A stretch of 64,000 nucleotides of DNA from Cryptomeria japonica (Eukaryota; Streptophyta; Pinopsida; Cupressales; Cupressaceae), in the NCBI RefSeq assembly GCF_030272615.1, contig NC_081409.1, positions 650,352,468 to 650,416,467 on the forward strand, in the 5' to 3' direction. The notes under the pieces were generated by a model. The model ran no database searches. It saw nothing but the letters and a program-made list of their open reading frames with translations, and was not told the origin of the DNA. The translations under genes were made by a program, and so were the position numbers. This document shows, piece after piece, positions 21,856 to 34,900 of this stretch (within the stretch, counting starts at the first letter, position 1; every line of letters starts with the position of its first letter).

Positions 21856-22037
21856 CTGGGGTTTGCATACTCGAAGAGCTTCCCCGTGGATGAGAAAATG
21901 ATGAGGCCAATTTCAGCTTCGCAGAGAACAGAAAGTTCGCTAGCCTTCTTCAATAGTCCCGCCTTCCGTTTGGAGAATGTAACCCTGCGATTTACAGGGT
22001 TCTCTATCTTTTTCAGATGTACCTTTCCCCTCACCAT
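21856..22037 (-). CDS. MIKC-type MADS-box gene, first exon
   Basis: The minus strand from the ATG at 22035-22037 encodes an intact MADS domain: [20 protein letters not shown], then [20 protein letters not shown], then [23 protein letters not shown] proteins are nuclear transcription factors that bind CArG boxes as dimers. The exon is 182 nt, the usual size for MIKC exon 1, and ends in CAG followed by GTAAG, a good splice donor at 21855-21851. No stop or frameshift is seen. I find no K-box exon in the neighbouring sequence, so either intron 1 is very long (as is common in gymnosperms) or this is a detached exon copy. The IENPV and [15 protein letters not shown] residues recall AGL12-like or SQUA-like clades, but exon 1 alone cannot decide. 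An upstream in-frame ATG at 22158-22160 exists, but the canonical start is at the MVRGK. Confidence 0.8.
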
Positions 22038-22500
22038 TCTGTATCTTATCTTATGCAGACCGCAATAGTGTTCAGCCGAAGAAGAGCTCCCCACCACACT
22101 CGCAAGTCGGTATAATAATACACCGTCTATCCTCCTTTTAGTAATTTCCACACTACTCAAATCTCTTGCTTGCGTTTATTTGAAATCATCGCCGATGGTT
22201 GACTTGGCCTTTTCACAAATGGCCTGAGACGATGTGCCCACAAAATTAAAACTTACCACCCCTATGGTACTTATGGTGTATTCTAGTTTTGTGTTTTTCA
22301 AAATCTTATGTGTCAATATTGAATGATTTTAAATTTTCTACAGCTGTTTCGGTGTTATTTTGTCTACTTTACTCTTAAATCTAACGTTTCAAATACTCAT
22401 CATTAATTTTGATGTCTCAAATGTGTAATTGTAGAAAGTGTAAAAACATATCTTTTGGATGCATAAATCATCATAGTTAATTACCATACCCATAAGAAAG
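22038..22500. other. Sequence upstream of the MADS exon
   Basis: Presumed 5' UTR and promoter region of the MADS exon (minus direction). I see no clear TATA box or CArG box and no other gene. Confidence 0.35.
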
Positions 22501-25500
22501 AAAGAAAGAATTTTAACGTCCACGAGGCTAAGAATAGCCTATGGGACAATCTGATCAAGCTGAATCAGTTTTTTAAGGTCTGATCTCTGCTTATTCAGGC
22601 TAATGATGAGAGCACCCATCTTCACGATATGCTCCTCGCTGAACAGGTTATACCATGTGCTAGCAGTTAGGAAATTGGCAAACTTCTCCCGGCTGACTTT
22701 AAGTGCTTCACACTCTAAGATAAAATGTTTTTCAGTTTCCACACTCCCGCTGACGCAAAACGGGCAAACTCTTTCTTCCCAAATCTCTTTTGGCCTTTTC
22801 CACCGCCCGGTCTCACACCGAAGTTGGTGAGAGTTGGTTCTAAGTTGTCCGATTAGAATTTTAGCCTTCCATGATATATTAGCCCCTATATAGACTTTTT
22901 GAAGATGATCATAATTGGGATTGAACTCATTAATATAGTATTGTTTCTTCCTTGCTAACCCAATACTCCAATTTTTCTTGTAAAACTTTTCCATAACGAA
23001 GACCTTTATCTCCTTGTTGTTTGTGGGGCATGAGTTCAAATAAATATCCCATTTTTTCAACCATTTGATGTTTTGTTTCATCCACATCTTCTTCCTTTTG
23101 CACAAAGTGTCGTTGACAACCTCCTTAGGCCATCTATCTTCTCCCATTTGCTCGGTTCTTTTTAAATAGCTAATGAGACGCACCATAGCAGCTGCCTCAA
23201 TAGGGGTAGCATCCATTTCACTTAACATGATATCATATGGGACCGTGCTTTTAATTTTGAACTTGCTTGTGATCAAACGTTTTTGAATTCTCTCAATCTG
23301 CTTCCATTTTGAATCTAAGGTACTACTGGCCCAAACTTCACAACCATATAGAATAACCGGCAACACCAAAAGCCTAAAAAGTGTTTGGATGGTTTTCCAA
23401 TCCCAAAGCTCAGCCTCTCTGCATCTATTTTGAAGTGCATAGAGTGCCTTCCAGCCGCCTAGAGTTCTCTTCTTCCTGCAACCTTCCCAACTAAGACTCT
23501 TGTTGAAATCAATTCCAAGGTATTTGTAATCTGCAACTTCTTCAAGAATGCTACCTTCAAGGTAAAACTTATGTTGCTCTTGTTTCCTTCTACTTGAGAA
23601 AACCATGATTTTCGTCTTGTTGATGTTAACTTGCATTCCCACAATACTGCAAAAGTGCTCAAGGGCAAATAAGTGCTCTTGCAAACCAAGGGCGGAATTA
23701 GCAAGCAAAATGAGGTCATCAGCATAAAGGAGCAGCCTTATCACAAATTCACCCAATTGAATACCATCACCATTCTGTATGTTTAACCATTCTTCAAGTT
23801 TGTCAATGTATAAGCCAAACAAGGTAGGGAAAAGAGGACACCCTTGTTTGACACCAATATCACTCCTAAAACTAGTTGAAATGCCATCAGGAGTTCTGAT
23901 TTTCACTTTAACCTCCTCATAAAGCCTATGAACAGCAGCCCTAAGATGAGCCGGGATACCAAGCTCTTCCATTATGTGCCATAGTTTGTCATGCAGGACT
24001 GTGTCAAAAGCTTTTTTGAAATCAACAAAGCAACAGAAGACATCTTCCTTTTTCTCCCAGGTTTTTTCGATGATGTGTCTCAAAGTAATACCATGATCAA
24101 CTGTGGAATGTTTAGGTCTAAAATCAGCTTGGCCTTTTGCACGTTTATGATATTCTTCTGCCCATTTGCTGATTCTATTTTATATCATGCTGCCAAATAA
24201 CTTAACAAACAAAGGATTGATCATTATAGTCCTATAGTTGGAGGGGTTATTAACATCTCCATTTTTGAAAAGAGGTATAACAAGACTTGTAGTCCAATCT
24301 TTAGGAAACCCATGAGGAATGATGTTATTGAATATTTTTGCAATATGAGGGGCAAAGACTTTCATGCCCCACTTGAGAAACTCTGCTTGAAGTTCACCTA
24401 AGTCTTTAGCTTTACCAACACCCAATTTCTTAATACCCAATTCAATTTCGTGCATGGTGAAAAGATTGGTAGAAATGTTGACCAAGGGTGGGGGAGCCAC
24501 CTCCAAATCATGTTCATAAAGTTGCCTAGCATAATCAAACCATTGAGTGGTTGTGATACTATTGTCAATCTATTTCTTTTTTTATTGCAGCTCTTTCCAA
24601 AAAAGTTTGGGATTATATTTGCTAAGAAAAATTAACTCTTCCCTCCTAATACACATAAAATCAGCTTTCTTTTTCTTTAAAATCTGTTTGTAAGCTTTGA
24701 TGTGAGTCTCTTTATTATTTGACTTTCTTAAACCTCTTCTAGCCATTTTGCATTCCTCATCAAACCAAGCATTCACCGGGCAACAATTTGTCTCAGATTT
24801 TTTGTTTTTTGTTCTTTTGCATTTTAAGAGGGCCACATGGATCATATTTGTTAACTTATGATTGTTGAGATCATGAAATGTCTTTTTCTCCCATTTAAGA
24901 AGTCTCTCCAAAGCAACCTGGAAGATACAAGCATTTTCTTGCGTCAAAAGAATTTTGCCCTTTGAATGTTGTTGTAGGGAAGGTTGATTTTTTTCCACAT
25001 AATACCTCTTTTCTGCCCAAACAACACTTAAATAGATCGGTTTGTGATCTGATTTGAGGTCCCATAAATGTTCACCAATCACCATATCTTCGATTTTTTC
25101 ACATAGGCTATGCGAACAAACAACGTAGTCAACCACACTCACCCCATTGTAAGTTTTGCAAGTGAAATTGCTGGAATTTGTCCATCTAATCAGACCATTA
25201 CAGATAATTAAGTCAAACATGCCACAGAGAGTAACCAACTCTTCCCCAAATTGGTTGCAATCATTGGTGTCTTCTGACACTCTCTCCTATTGATGATTTT
25301 CTTCTTCTAGGAGCTAAATAGGATTACAATCATCTTTACAGCTAAAGATGCAAGCCTGTTCACTTGCAGTTCTAGCATTGAAATCCCCCACAAGGAGGAC
25401 CTCGCCAAGCTGAGAGAACAAATCAATATCTTTTTTTAGGGCAGCAAAGGGGTCTTTGCTGTCAAGACCACATTTCTTGTAAGTTTTGGAGACCTGCGGA

Positions 25501-25720
25501 GCAAAATAACATGCTGCAATCCTAATAAAATTGTAATTTTCTGAGATCTTAAACCATAAAAACTATTTATTGGAGTCCTCTTTTTCAAGCTGAATGAGAT
25601 GCCCTTCTTTTTCTTTCACTAACACCAATATCCCACCATGACCCATAATTAAACTTACTTCCACCAATAGTTGAACATATTCTCCCTAAATTAAGTACAA
25701 ACACTCTCGTATCCACATTA
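22501..25720 (-). mobile_element. 5'-truncated, decayed non-LTR retrotransposon (LINE)
   Basis: Minus-strand coding shows, in order, an APE-type endonuclease, a reverse transcriptase and a C-terminal CCHC-like zinc motif, the ORF2 plan of plant LINEs. The first ORF and the 5' UTR are missing. The 3' end may lie near the simple repeat at 22497-22511 (GAAAGAAAGAAAGAA on the plus strand). I could not find target-site duplications. The element lies upstream of the MADS exon in the same orientation. Confidence 0.85.
22539..25700 (-). pseudogene. LINE ORF2: endonuclease, reverse transcriptase and zinc finger
   Basis: From 25700 downward: endonuclease residues RIAACYFAPQVSKTYKKCG, GEVLLVGDFNART (25420-25360) and SDHKPI near 25050. 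RT then begins with GLIIINPLF-type sequence (24506-24180), FCCFVDFKKAFD, a GVKQGCPLFP block, and the catalytic LLYADDLILLA motif. The thumb and connection follow, and a zinc motif CPFCVSGSVETEKHFILEC closes the protein, which stops at 22539. Known breaks are two stops with a short gap between 24582 and 24506, a TAA at 24178-24180 in otherwise continuous RT sequence, and a frameshift or stop near 25290. The YADD active site is intact. The protein would nick DNA and prime reverse transcription, but these breaks make it inactive. Confidence 0.88.
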
Positions 25721-27590
25721 CCATCATCTTTAAAAAAATTATTTGCTCATAAATATGAAAAATTAAAATCATAAAATTAAGCAACTTGACATTATTAATT
25801 AAACGGTTTTAAACTAATATTATTCTTAAAAAACCTAAACTTATTTACACAATATCCTATTTCTAATGTTACCTAAAAACTCATATTAAACTATCTAATA
25901 TTTACTAATATAAAGAAATCACCAAACATAAACTATCCTTTGTCATTGCCTTTGTTGTAGGATTCTTCACGCCCCATGTAGGATACATCTCATTTGTCAT
26001 AGGCTTCAACTCCATTGTTGCAAGTCTAGTGGCAACATGTCCAACTTAAAACATGTCCAAGCTCCTTGACAACCTATTCAATTTTCTTACATATTCTTGA
26101 AAGCAATGCAAGATATATTTATTTTTTCTAATTTTTTTATTAACTTATAAGTTCATTATTTTTTCTTTACCTTTTGCAGTCATCTCCAGTAATCTGTATA
26201 TCAAATAAGTGAGTCACCTTTAGGTTTTTTCAATTAAGGAAGATATGTTTTTCAACACAACCAAAATTATAAACATTTTTTTCATAGGGCTTTTCCAATA
26301 AGTGATGCATTCATGTTATACAAGTACAGACTGGGAAATAAACCAAATTATAAATCTATGGTAATAATGTGTGTTGCTACCAAGAGGGGTAGGCAACAAA
26401 ACTTTCTAGGCTAGTATAAGTAATGTTGAGGGATTGAATGTAGCATACATATACTACAACGTAAGGAATATTAATTTGATTGGTCATGTTGTACATCTAA
26501 TATCTTTTTCTTGCAAAACCTTAGTGGGTTGCATTTTTCTCTTGTGGTTGTATTAATGGAGACTTTTTGGCCCTCCTTTGGTTCCAATTTGGTGCATTAT
26601 GTGTGGTTTTATGTACTTAAGACTATTAATGAGTAGCTAAGTGCCTATTGGATGAAACGTTGGATATTTGTTTGATGTTAGCGAATTGGGTATTCTTAGA
26701 CCTATTCACATTTTGGGTTTCTCATTTTGTTTTGTTTACCAACTAGGTACTTTTCCCTTTTTATGATTAGAGTTTGGATATGTTACAAGTGGTACTCTAG
26801 ACTTTGGATAACTGTCAACATTTTTGTGTATGGATTGTTAGAGTCACTTAAGGACTCGAGCTCCCAAAATCATCTATAAAAACCAAAATAACTTTTCACA
26901 AGAGAGAAAAGAAAGAACATAAATTTAAAGCATGACACCCCAATATGAAAATAGAATGGGGCCCCATTATAATCTAGGCCCCGATGCATAATGGGGCCTA
27001 GTTATTTTTTGGCTTCAGGGACTTGAGTCGTAATGAGATTCGTTTAGAAAATAATTGGGACTCGAGCCATAACGGGGGCCCCATTTAGAAAATAACAGGG
27101 TCGCGTTCCTAGTGATATTTTTTCCAATGCTCCGAGTTCCGCCCAATTGGTACCCAACTTCTTGCACTCACCCTACATATACAACCTATAATGCAATACA
27201 GTGAAATATACATATGGGACCATGTTTATATAGGCAATGTTGAGAGATAGGACTAACTATGATGATGACAAGTGTCTTAATCTTATGTCATATGACAAAT
27301 AGTGATAAGATAGGATAAGATCACATAACACCTAAGGTCTTATAGAAAGATTACTATCTCACTAAGTAAACTTTACATGTGAACATGTGTGAAAAGGTCC
27401 TAACTAGAAATTACCTAGATAATATACCTTGTTCACACTGAAAAGCGGGAAAATGGATAGGAAATACCTTTGTTCACACCACCACCCTCCTTAAGTGCGA
27501 CTTAGAAAGTTCTGTGATGAAAATGATGAAATATCTCTGAATCAAATAATCACCAAAAACCTACACAATTTGAACTTGTTCTCAGATCCA
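25721..27590. other. Spacer without recognised genes
   Basis: Nothing codes convincingly here. At 27018-27105 two diverged copies of a roughly 45-base unit (GGACTTGAGTCG and GGACTCGAGCCAT) follow a GGGGCCCCATTAT palindromic segment. This may be part of an unidentified LTR. Confidence 0.4.
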
Positions 27591-27599
27591 ATAATTAAG

Positions 27600-28290
27600 C
27601 ATGAAAGCATAAATCAGCAACATACGTAACACTAATATTTTTTATGTGGAAACCCTGTTAGGGTAAAAACCATAGCGGGGATGAACCCACAAAATAGGTA
27701 TACTATGTTAGAAGTATTACAATGGGGAATGCACATGCATTCAGGCACACTACCTAGAGCTCAGTGCTCAAAAATAAAAAGGGCTACAACCTAGGGAAGG
27801 CTCACTGTCTTACAAACAATTACGGATTACTTCTTAAAATCATAAACTGAGAAATAACATCCTTAATGTCTGGTTACAATTTTGGTTAAGCACATGACAA
27901 CTTCATTCTTTTCTCCACACTTCTTCTTTGCCTTCGAAAGATCAATAGATTATTCTCTCACTCTACATGCCTCACATAATATTATTACATTTATTTATAC
28001 ATAACATCAACCTTGGAAAAATCAACAAGTTTGGCTCGAAACACATAAAACAATTTCAATGATATAGTTGTTGATCAGATACAAATAATCTCATGTGGAC
28101 CAAAGCATTGTCAGCTAAGACATAGCATGGACCTAAATCATCACCTTGAACATGAAACACCTCCAAGAATTATGTCTCAAATATCCACAACAGGCTACAA
28201 GCATCTAGTTGGCAAAGAACATGAAGAACACCAATACACCGAAGAAAATTATCAATTGCAAGCTCAACGATCAATGCAGAACACCAACAC
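27600..28290 (-). repeat. Copia-type LTR fragment, minus orientation
   Basis: The stretch around 27640-27830 (GGAAACCCTGTTAGGG, then TTACAATGGGGAATGCACATG and CATTCAGGCACACTACC) is clearly related to the LTRs of the minus-strand Copia element at 55370-55500 and 61170-61300. The rest to about 28290 is diverged but keeps similar words. No partner LTR or internal region is nearby, so this is a solo or broken LTR. Confidence 0.65.
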
Positions 28291-31200
28291 AGAAGGCACA
28301 CGATCTAGAGTGTGTGGGGGACCCCATGTCATTCTCCGGAGCATGGGGGTGGACCTTATTGGTTCCACATGGTCGGGTGGTTTCATGCCTTCTTCCATTG
28401 GGATTTTCTCTTCATTGGATGTTTGTGTGCGTGATGAAGATTATTTATCCCTTCAGCTTGAGCTTGGATTCTTGAAGCAAATTATTATGTAGTCTTCATG
28501 ATTGGAAGACATCATTATATCATATGTACATTGGATATTAATATTGTAAGCTTGAGACTATGATTCATAATTATAGTAGATGTTATATATACGAGGATAT
28601 ACTTTTGTAAGACACGAAATGAACCTTGGATAATTGTTATTATTGTAAACATAGATTATGGTTCTTGTTGGAGTAAATGATTTTATTTGTATCCATTGTA
28701 ATAGGAGTTGTATAATATATGAAATATCTACGTGGTTGTCTCTATTATAAACTGGCTAATGACAATGTTTAGAATTGATATGGTTATCTATTGGTTGGGA
28801 CTATTTAGTAGGAACTTTTGGATTTGGTATCTTAAAATGATCTCATCGTATTTGTAGTATTGATATGTCTTGGATTCTTGATTAAAGGATAATATGGTTA
28901 ATGGACATTGTTATTTAATCCATGTATGTGATATGTTGTAGTTACATATTCATTCTCCTTTTTTATGATGAAATGAATGTTAGGAATAATAAAGGGAAAA
29001 TTATGCATTAGTATTAATTGATGTAACTCATATCTTGTTGTTATGTTAAGTGATGATGCTGGGATACCCTAGAGGAATTTTAATCTATGCGATGTACGTT
29101 TATTTTTTCTTGCATAATTATGTTCTTATGATGATGTTTATTTGAATATATATGTTTATCTTGAGTTTACATGTGTTGTATTAGACTATTTTTTTAAAAA
29201 TAGTCTATATTCCTTGTTAGTTGGTTAGTTTCTCTAGGGTATTTTGGTAGGCATTACATAGTGTGATATCTCGTGAAAACAAAAATGTAGTTGTTAACAA
29301 GTATGGCTTGGGTGGTTAGTTTCATATTATGTAAAGCAAAGTGAATTGTTAGAAATGTTATTTTGGGAAAGAAAATTATCATGGATGCTTGGAGTATTTG
29401 TAATTGGAAAAGTGATATTAATTTTATTTATCATGTGAAAATTATTGAAGTTTATTTCTTAAGGAATGATATTGTTATTGGTAGAGTAATGCCATAAATG
29501 TGAATATCCAGTACCAATGCATTTGATGGGTGTTGTGAATCCCATGGGATGGTGAATTATGTAATCATTCATGGAGTTTATGTTGTTGCTTATAGGCTAT
29601 GGGGATACCATATCATTTATGTGTTATTTGTTACCCATTGAGTGTCAACCCACGAGTTGTTGCCAGAACACCTTATGAAGGGATAGTAGAAATAACAAGC
29701 TCCTTGGGTTGCACGAAATGATGAAAGAGTAATTGTGGCATGAAGCAGCCTGAACTTCCACATCTCAAGAAAAGTACTCACTACTTCACTTTATGTTGGA
29801 CCCCCTTTGCATGGTCATATGTTCTTAGCCTTTTTTCCCTCAAGTTTGAGTGTGGTGTGAGTGGATCTTTGATTTGTGAAGAATCGGATGTATATTTATA
29901 TGTGGTGTATTCTTCTCGTCGAAGAGTGGTTTGGAGACATTGTTCCCTCCTTCCTCATTTGGTGGCTAATTTTAGTCACATAGTGATGTAATATATAATT
30001 TATGACAATTCCTTTTATTTTGTTTGCTTAGACCATCAACTTCATTTATCTTTATCCATGATAGTTTAACCATAGTTTGTGAAGAATTATCATAGTTTTG
30101 TACTTACATTTGATTTAATATTGTCAATTCCCATAATTTTCCTTACTTTATTATTGAAATTGATAATATAAATTCTCTTTTCTCTTTCATTTATGAATTT
30201 TGGTGGCTAAACTAGTTTATATTTATTGTTTTTGAATGCTAGTTTGGTGTGGTAATGTGATTTCTCCCCAAGGACGTATGAGGCAAACTTGGTTGAGTGT
30301 AAACAAGGAAGTTTACATGCTGGGAACCTTGAGGATGGAGGTATGCGAGGCTGTTATGCAACTAGGATCCACTACCCACCTAAGTGTGGTGACTATCTCT
30401 TGGAGGCTAACCACCTTACACAAACAAGCGATATGCATTGTGGTCGTGTATGGATGGTCTCATCGTATATGTCTGTGGCCTAGCACCATCAATCCACTAA
30501 GTGAGAGTTGTGAATTATGGATCTCGGACTATAGGCAATGGTTTTGGATGCTCTTTGTGACTAAGCATGGGTACTTGTCTAGAAAAACATGCTTCTTGTG
30601 TATCTTTGTGATGTGTACTTCCCTTTGATGTGGATGAGTATGTATGTGCATATTGTTTGTGCAAATGCTTATCTATTCATTTTATCGTTGTATATAGATG
30701 TTAGAAATGTCTAATCTTGCTTGAAGGTGTATGTTTATTGTGTTTATTGTGTCTTACGGATACCAATATTGTTACAAATATTATAAAATAAGAAGTTATA
30801 TCACATGCTAGAATATGTAATGTACTCTAATTAGTTATGCTTTAAATTAACCAAAATTTTCCCAAATCTGAAATAGGTAATTAAGTTTATGGGAGTACCT
30901 TTGTATATTGTTTTCCTGCAACACAAAATTATAGAACACATATAAAGTATTACTTATAAATTGAAACATATACTAATGATTTAGATTGAGTAATACAATT
31001 ATTTAATGTATTAATTACCATTAGTATTATATTTGTTAAATAAAATTAGATTTGTAGTTTAGTTTCCATTCTTTATTATCCAATTCTTAGTGCACTAGGG
31101 TAGGCTCGCTGGATATGGTGTCCAAGAGACCCTCCACCCTAGGCCCAAGAGCATATGCTACATCCCTCTTGGCTCCATGTGGCAAGTGTTAAGCATCCAT

Positions 31201-32800
31201 CATAAAGTGGCATACCTAGTGATGTATCCTATCATTTTTCCCTCGCATCACAACCACCTCCTCTCTTAATCACAAGAGGAGATGCTTCATCCCTCTTGGC
31301 TCCATGTGGTAGGGGTTAGGCATCCACTATGGAGTGGCGTACCTAAGAGAGGGTCCCACATACATTAAGCAACGAGTTTGCAATTGATATGATTTTATAA
31401 CAATCTTGTAAGGGTTACAAGCTCTCTTAGTTTAGCATTATTATACGATCATATTAATCAGTCCTTATATTGTCCATATTATTGTGTTCTATCAGACTTT
31501 GTGACAACATTGAATTTCATTCTATATACCCTAAAATGTGGTCTAGAGAACTAATTATATACAAGATATTTAATTAATGAATTCTTAAGTCTTATACCTA
31601 TAAATAAAGAATAATTAATTTATATGGTTCATTTTCTTAAATTCATTCCTTTCTAAATGATTTCCTCAGTTCTCCATTAAATGTCTAAGGGTAATTAATT
31701 TGTTCCATTTAATTATTCTTCCCTTTTAATTTGAATTTTTAATTCAAATTAATCCCACATGTGTCTCTCATTTAATTTGAATTTTTAAATTTAAATTAAA
31801 TCATATGTCTCCTACTCCTAACCACCTTCTAACCTACCTCCAACTCAACCTCTATCTAACCATAGGTTACCCTAACCTCTTATCCTCTAACTGGTGCAGG
31901 AGCACCTGAGGTTTCTTAGTAAACTTTCAATTTTTGTTGTGATTGATCCTCATTGGGTCAATGGTTGAATAAAGGACTATTGAAGAGTCCAAAAGTGTGC
32001 TTTGAGTTTATTTTATAGTTTATTTTGTCATTAAACTTAGCTTCTTACTCTGTTTTGGGCCTATGTGCCTTTGTAAGCCTTAAATGGCATCACATAGCAA
32101 ACCTTGTAAAAAGTCCTTGTAAGGCCTCATAAGGATTTTAAAGATGTTTATTTGATGTTAGGAAATCATCCTAGGTGGTAAAGATTGTGAAGATTTGACA
32201 TATTTGTCAAAATGCATTATAGAGTAAAAGTTGGCATGGTGGCTTGACAACATTTTTAACATTTTGTCAAAAATGAGCAATTTTGGAAAAATGCTAAAAG
32301 AGGTAGTTAGTGGTCTGATTGGTGGATGGATATGATTTTATGGGCATATATAAGGCCACTCAAAACATTGTAGAAGAGTTAGAACCTTTGTGATTGAATT
32401 TTCACTAGCAAACTGAAGCAATTTCCTGGTTTTCATTTAAATTTGTCAAATTGCTTATTGCAGTCCGTACTGTGTGGGAGAAAAAGTGACACTAAGCAAA
32501 CATGCCCTAATCTCACTTTCAACCACACACTTGTGGAATACGAAAGAGCCTAGAGGTATCACACAATTGGCTACTTCTTCTTGTGGAAGAGAGAGCCACG
32601 GGCTACCTATTAGGATTTCTATTCCTTTGTTGTAATTGAAAGATAAAATGATGCAAGTTCAATCCCTAACCCCAAAGTGCAAGTATGAACTAATAACAAG
32701 TTTACAGAATTGAACTTAAATGATGGAAAGCTGTAAACACAAGGATAAGACAAGAATGAAAATGCGTACCCGGAGTTAAAATTTGACTGAAAATGTTCGG
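28291..32800. other. Unassigned low-GC region
   Basis: Several short open frames occur on the plus strand (for example 29740-29991 and 30236-30628), but none carries a recognisable domain. The codon content is unremarkable. Much of this may be old LTR retrotransposon leader. A diverged duplication lies at 31135-31350. Confidence 0.4.
31135..31350. repeat. Diverged tandem duplication of a CATCCCTCTTGGCTCCATGTGG unit
   Basis: Two copies (about 31150-31225 and 31275-31350) share CATCCCTCTTGGCTCCATGT, GTTAAGCATCCA or GTTAGGCATCCA, and GAGTGGCGTACCTA or AAGTGGCATACCTA. The spacing is about 125 bases. Confidence 0.7.
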
Positions 32801-33003
32801 GACGGGGGCGCGGGCACCACTGTCCTGATTCTACCCCTGAAACTGCTCCGGAAACTGCTGTTTTGCACTTTGGAAAAAAGCTGTCAAAAATGCTGAAAAT
32901 GCTGTCTGTCAGGAGGACCAGGGCGCCCAGCGCCCCTGTCCCAGGGACCAGGGCGCCCAGCGCCCCTGTCCTGGCAGGACCAGGGCGCCCCACGCCCCTG
33001 TCC
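32801..33003. repeat. GC-rich hairpin minisatellite
   Basis: Three near-identical 27-base units beginning GGACCAGGGCGCCCAGCGCC lie at 32914, 32945 and 32977. A weaker relative is at about 32801-32828. Inside each unit GGGCGC and GCGCCC can pair with a three-base loop. The block is strikingly GC-rich against an AT-rich background. Confidence 0.85.
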
Positions 33004-34900
33004 TGGTCTTTTGCTTTGAGATTTGGTGTGTTGTTCGTTCTCCGTCTGCGTCTTCCGGATCTGTAACTTGCGGTGTCGTCCGAATTTTGAAACCTGCACT
33101 TATATCTGAAAAGGTGTTTGGGCGGCTATATAGGGTTTTGCCTTAGTCAAACCCTCACTTCGGTGATTTCCACCTCCACGAATAGCCAAGTTGTATTGTA
33201 AAATGTATTGTGTGTGCAGACCTAGTGTGTGTGCAAGGTCTTTAAATGCAAGAAAGCAAACTAGAGCAACCTAGAAAGTAAACCCTAATTGCTTGTGAAT
33301 GATAATGTAAATGCTCTAAATCAAGATGCAAAGTGATCTAAAGCATGAATAAGTGATATATTGAAGCTTATGCAAAGACATGAAAACAACATGAAATCAT
33401 ACCCAACCCTCAAGGGAGGAGTACAAGCCAATTTTCAGTCGGTAATCTCCTATTGTTCTTCAATGTCTTCCAAGCCCTAAATGGATGAATGAAATTGATA
33501 AATGCTTGATAGAAGGATGTTGAATGTTGTTGAAGTCTTCAAAGATCTGCTCTTTCGCTGCATAGAAGGTCCCTGAAACCAAAATTCGGATCCTTTCAAA
33601 TGAAGAAAGAGAGCTCTTATGTATGAAACCCTAGGTCTTAATTTCATCTTTTGGCCGACCTAGAGATTGAATATCCCACCAATTTCTTGGGGTTAAGCTT
33701 TATTTTATGATTGGATTGTGCTCCTAAAATTTCGGGAAAAATGTCCGGGACCATGTTGCACTCCGGGCGCCATGGTCCCGACAACTTTTCACCAAATTTT
33801 CAGGGCCGTCGGATATGATGATTTTAGAGAGAATCCCGAAGTTACAGCTGATTTCGAGATGTTTTGACCCCCGAAATCAAGCCCCCAAGTTCAAAATAGG
33901 ACCTAATTAGGGTTTTTGATTAAATGATGTATTGGAAGAATAAAATGAAAGGGGCACACTTTAATGAAAGGGCCCAACTTTATGATGTAGGAAATGATAA
34001 AATAGGACCTTAGACCTAATTAATTTAATTAATTAAGTGCTAAAGGGGAAATGCAATGCAAAATACAAAATGCGCCAAGGCGGGTGCTAAACTAGGTGTG
34101 AAATTGTACCACCCTAGCAAGTGCATACAATTTACGACGCTACACGTACCAAATGGACTAGTTTTCATACTTGACTTTCATGGAGGCTTAGAAATTTTTG
34201 TTGTGGTTCTTAAAAAGTATTTGTGTCCTTTCATTTTGCAATTTTAGTAGGTGTATTTAAATTCTTTCTTTTCTTCGTTGTTCTCGGTCTGTGCAAGGGG
34301 TTTAGGCCCTAAAAATGACTCCATCTTGAATTCCCATTGTGGGTTCCAAAAAGCCTTTGGAATTCAAGCTATGGAGTCTATGTGTAGTGTAAATTTTGTG
34401 ACCAGGAAGTTGCATTTGATCATTTTAAAATCATGCCCTAGGCGAGCTCTGCCATAGCCCGACTAGGGAACATGATTGCACTATACCTTAGTCCTTGCAG
34501 GGGTGGATAAATTTAATAGTGCCAAGTGTTTGGTATTGAGGATGGATGTTAGACAGAGCTTTAGTGTAAGTGTGGAAGCTTGACAGGATGTTGAGACATG
34601 TAAACCCCATTGGTGAATGCACACAAGTCTAAAACCCTTGAAAAGTGCCATTTTGGGGACAATACCTGTACGAACATAACAGACCACCTAACCCCAAAAA
34701 TATTGAAGGGTGTCCAAATGGGTATTCATATCTACAAATCTTCTGAGGAGTCCTTTGACAGTTTTTAGAACCAAAAAGCAAAAACCATTAAAGGAGGGCT
34801 AAAAGGGGCTCTTAGGGCTACAAGCCCTTAATTATAGGAACTATGAAAATGATAGGAAAATGAAAGGGATTAGACACCAAAAAGAATGGAGGTAGTTGGT
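33004..34900. other. Unassigned region, probably retrotransposon remnant
   Basis: I find no domain. The sequence around 33745-33785 (GGGACCATG and CGCCATGGTCCC) again forms a GC-rich inverted repeat similar in style to the minisatellite. The rest is low-GC with short frames of no recognisable family. Confidence 0.4.

Noticed and set aside
28127-28492. 121-codon plus-strand frame
   Set aside because: Its first half lies in sequence similar to a reversed Copia LTR and no protein family is recognisable.
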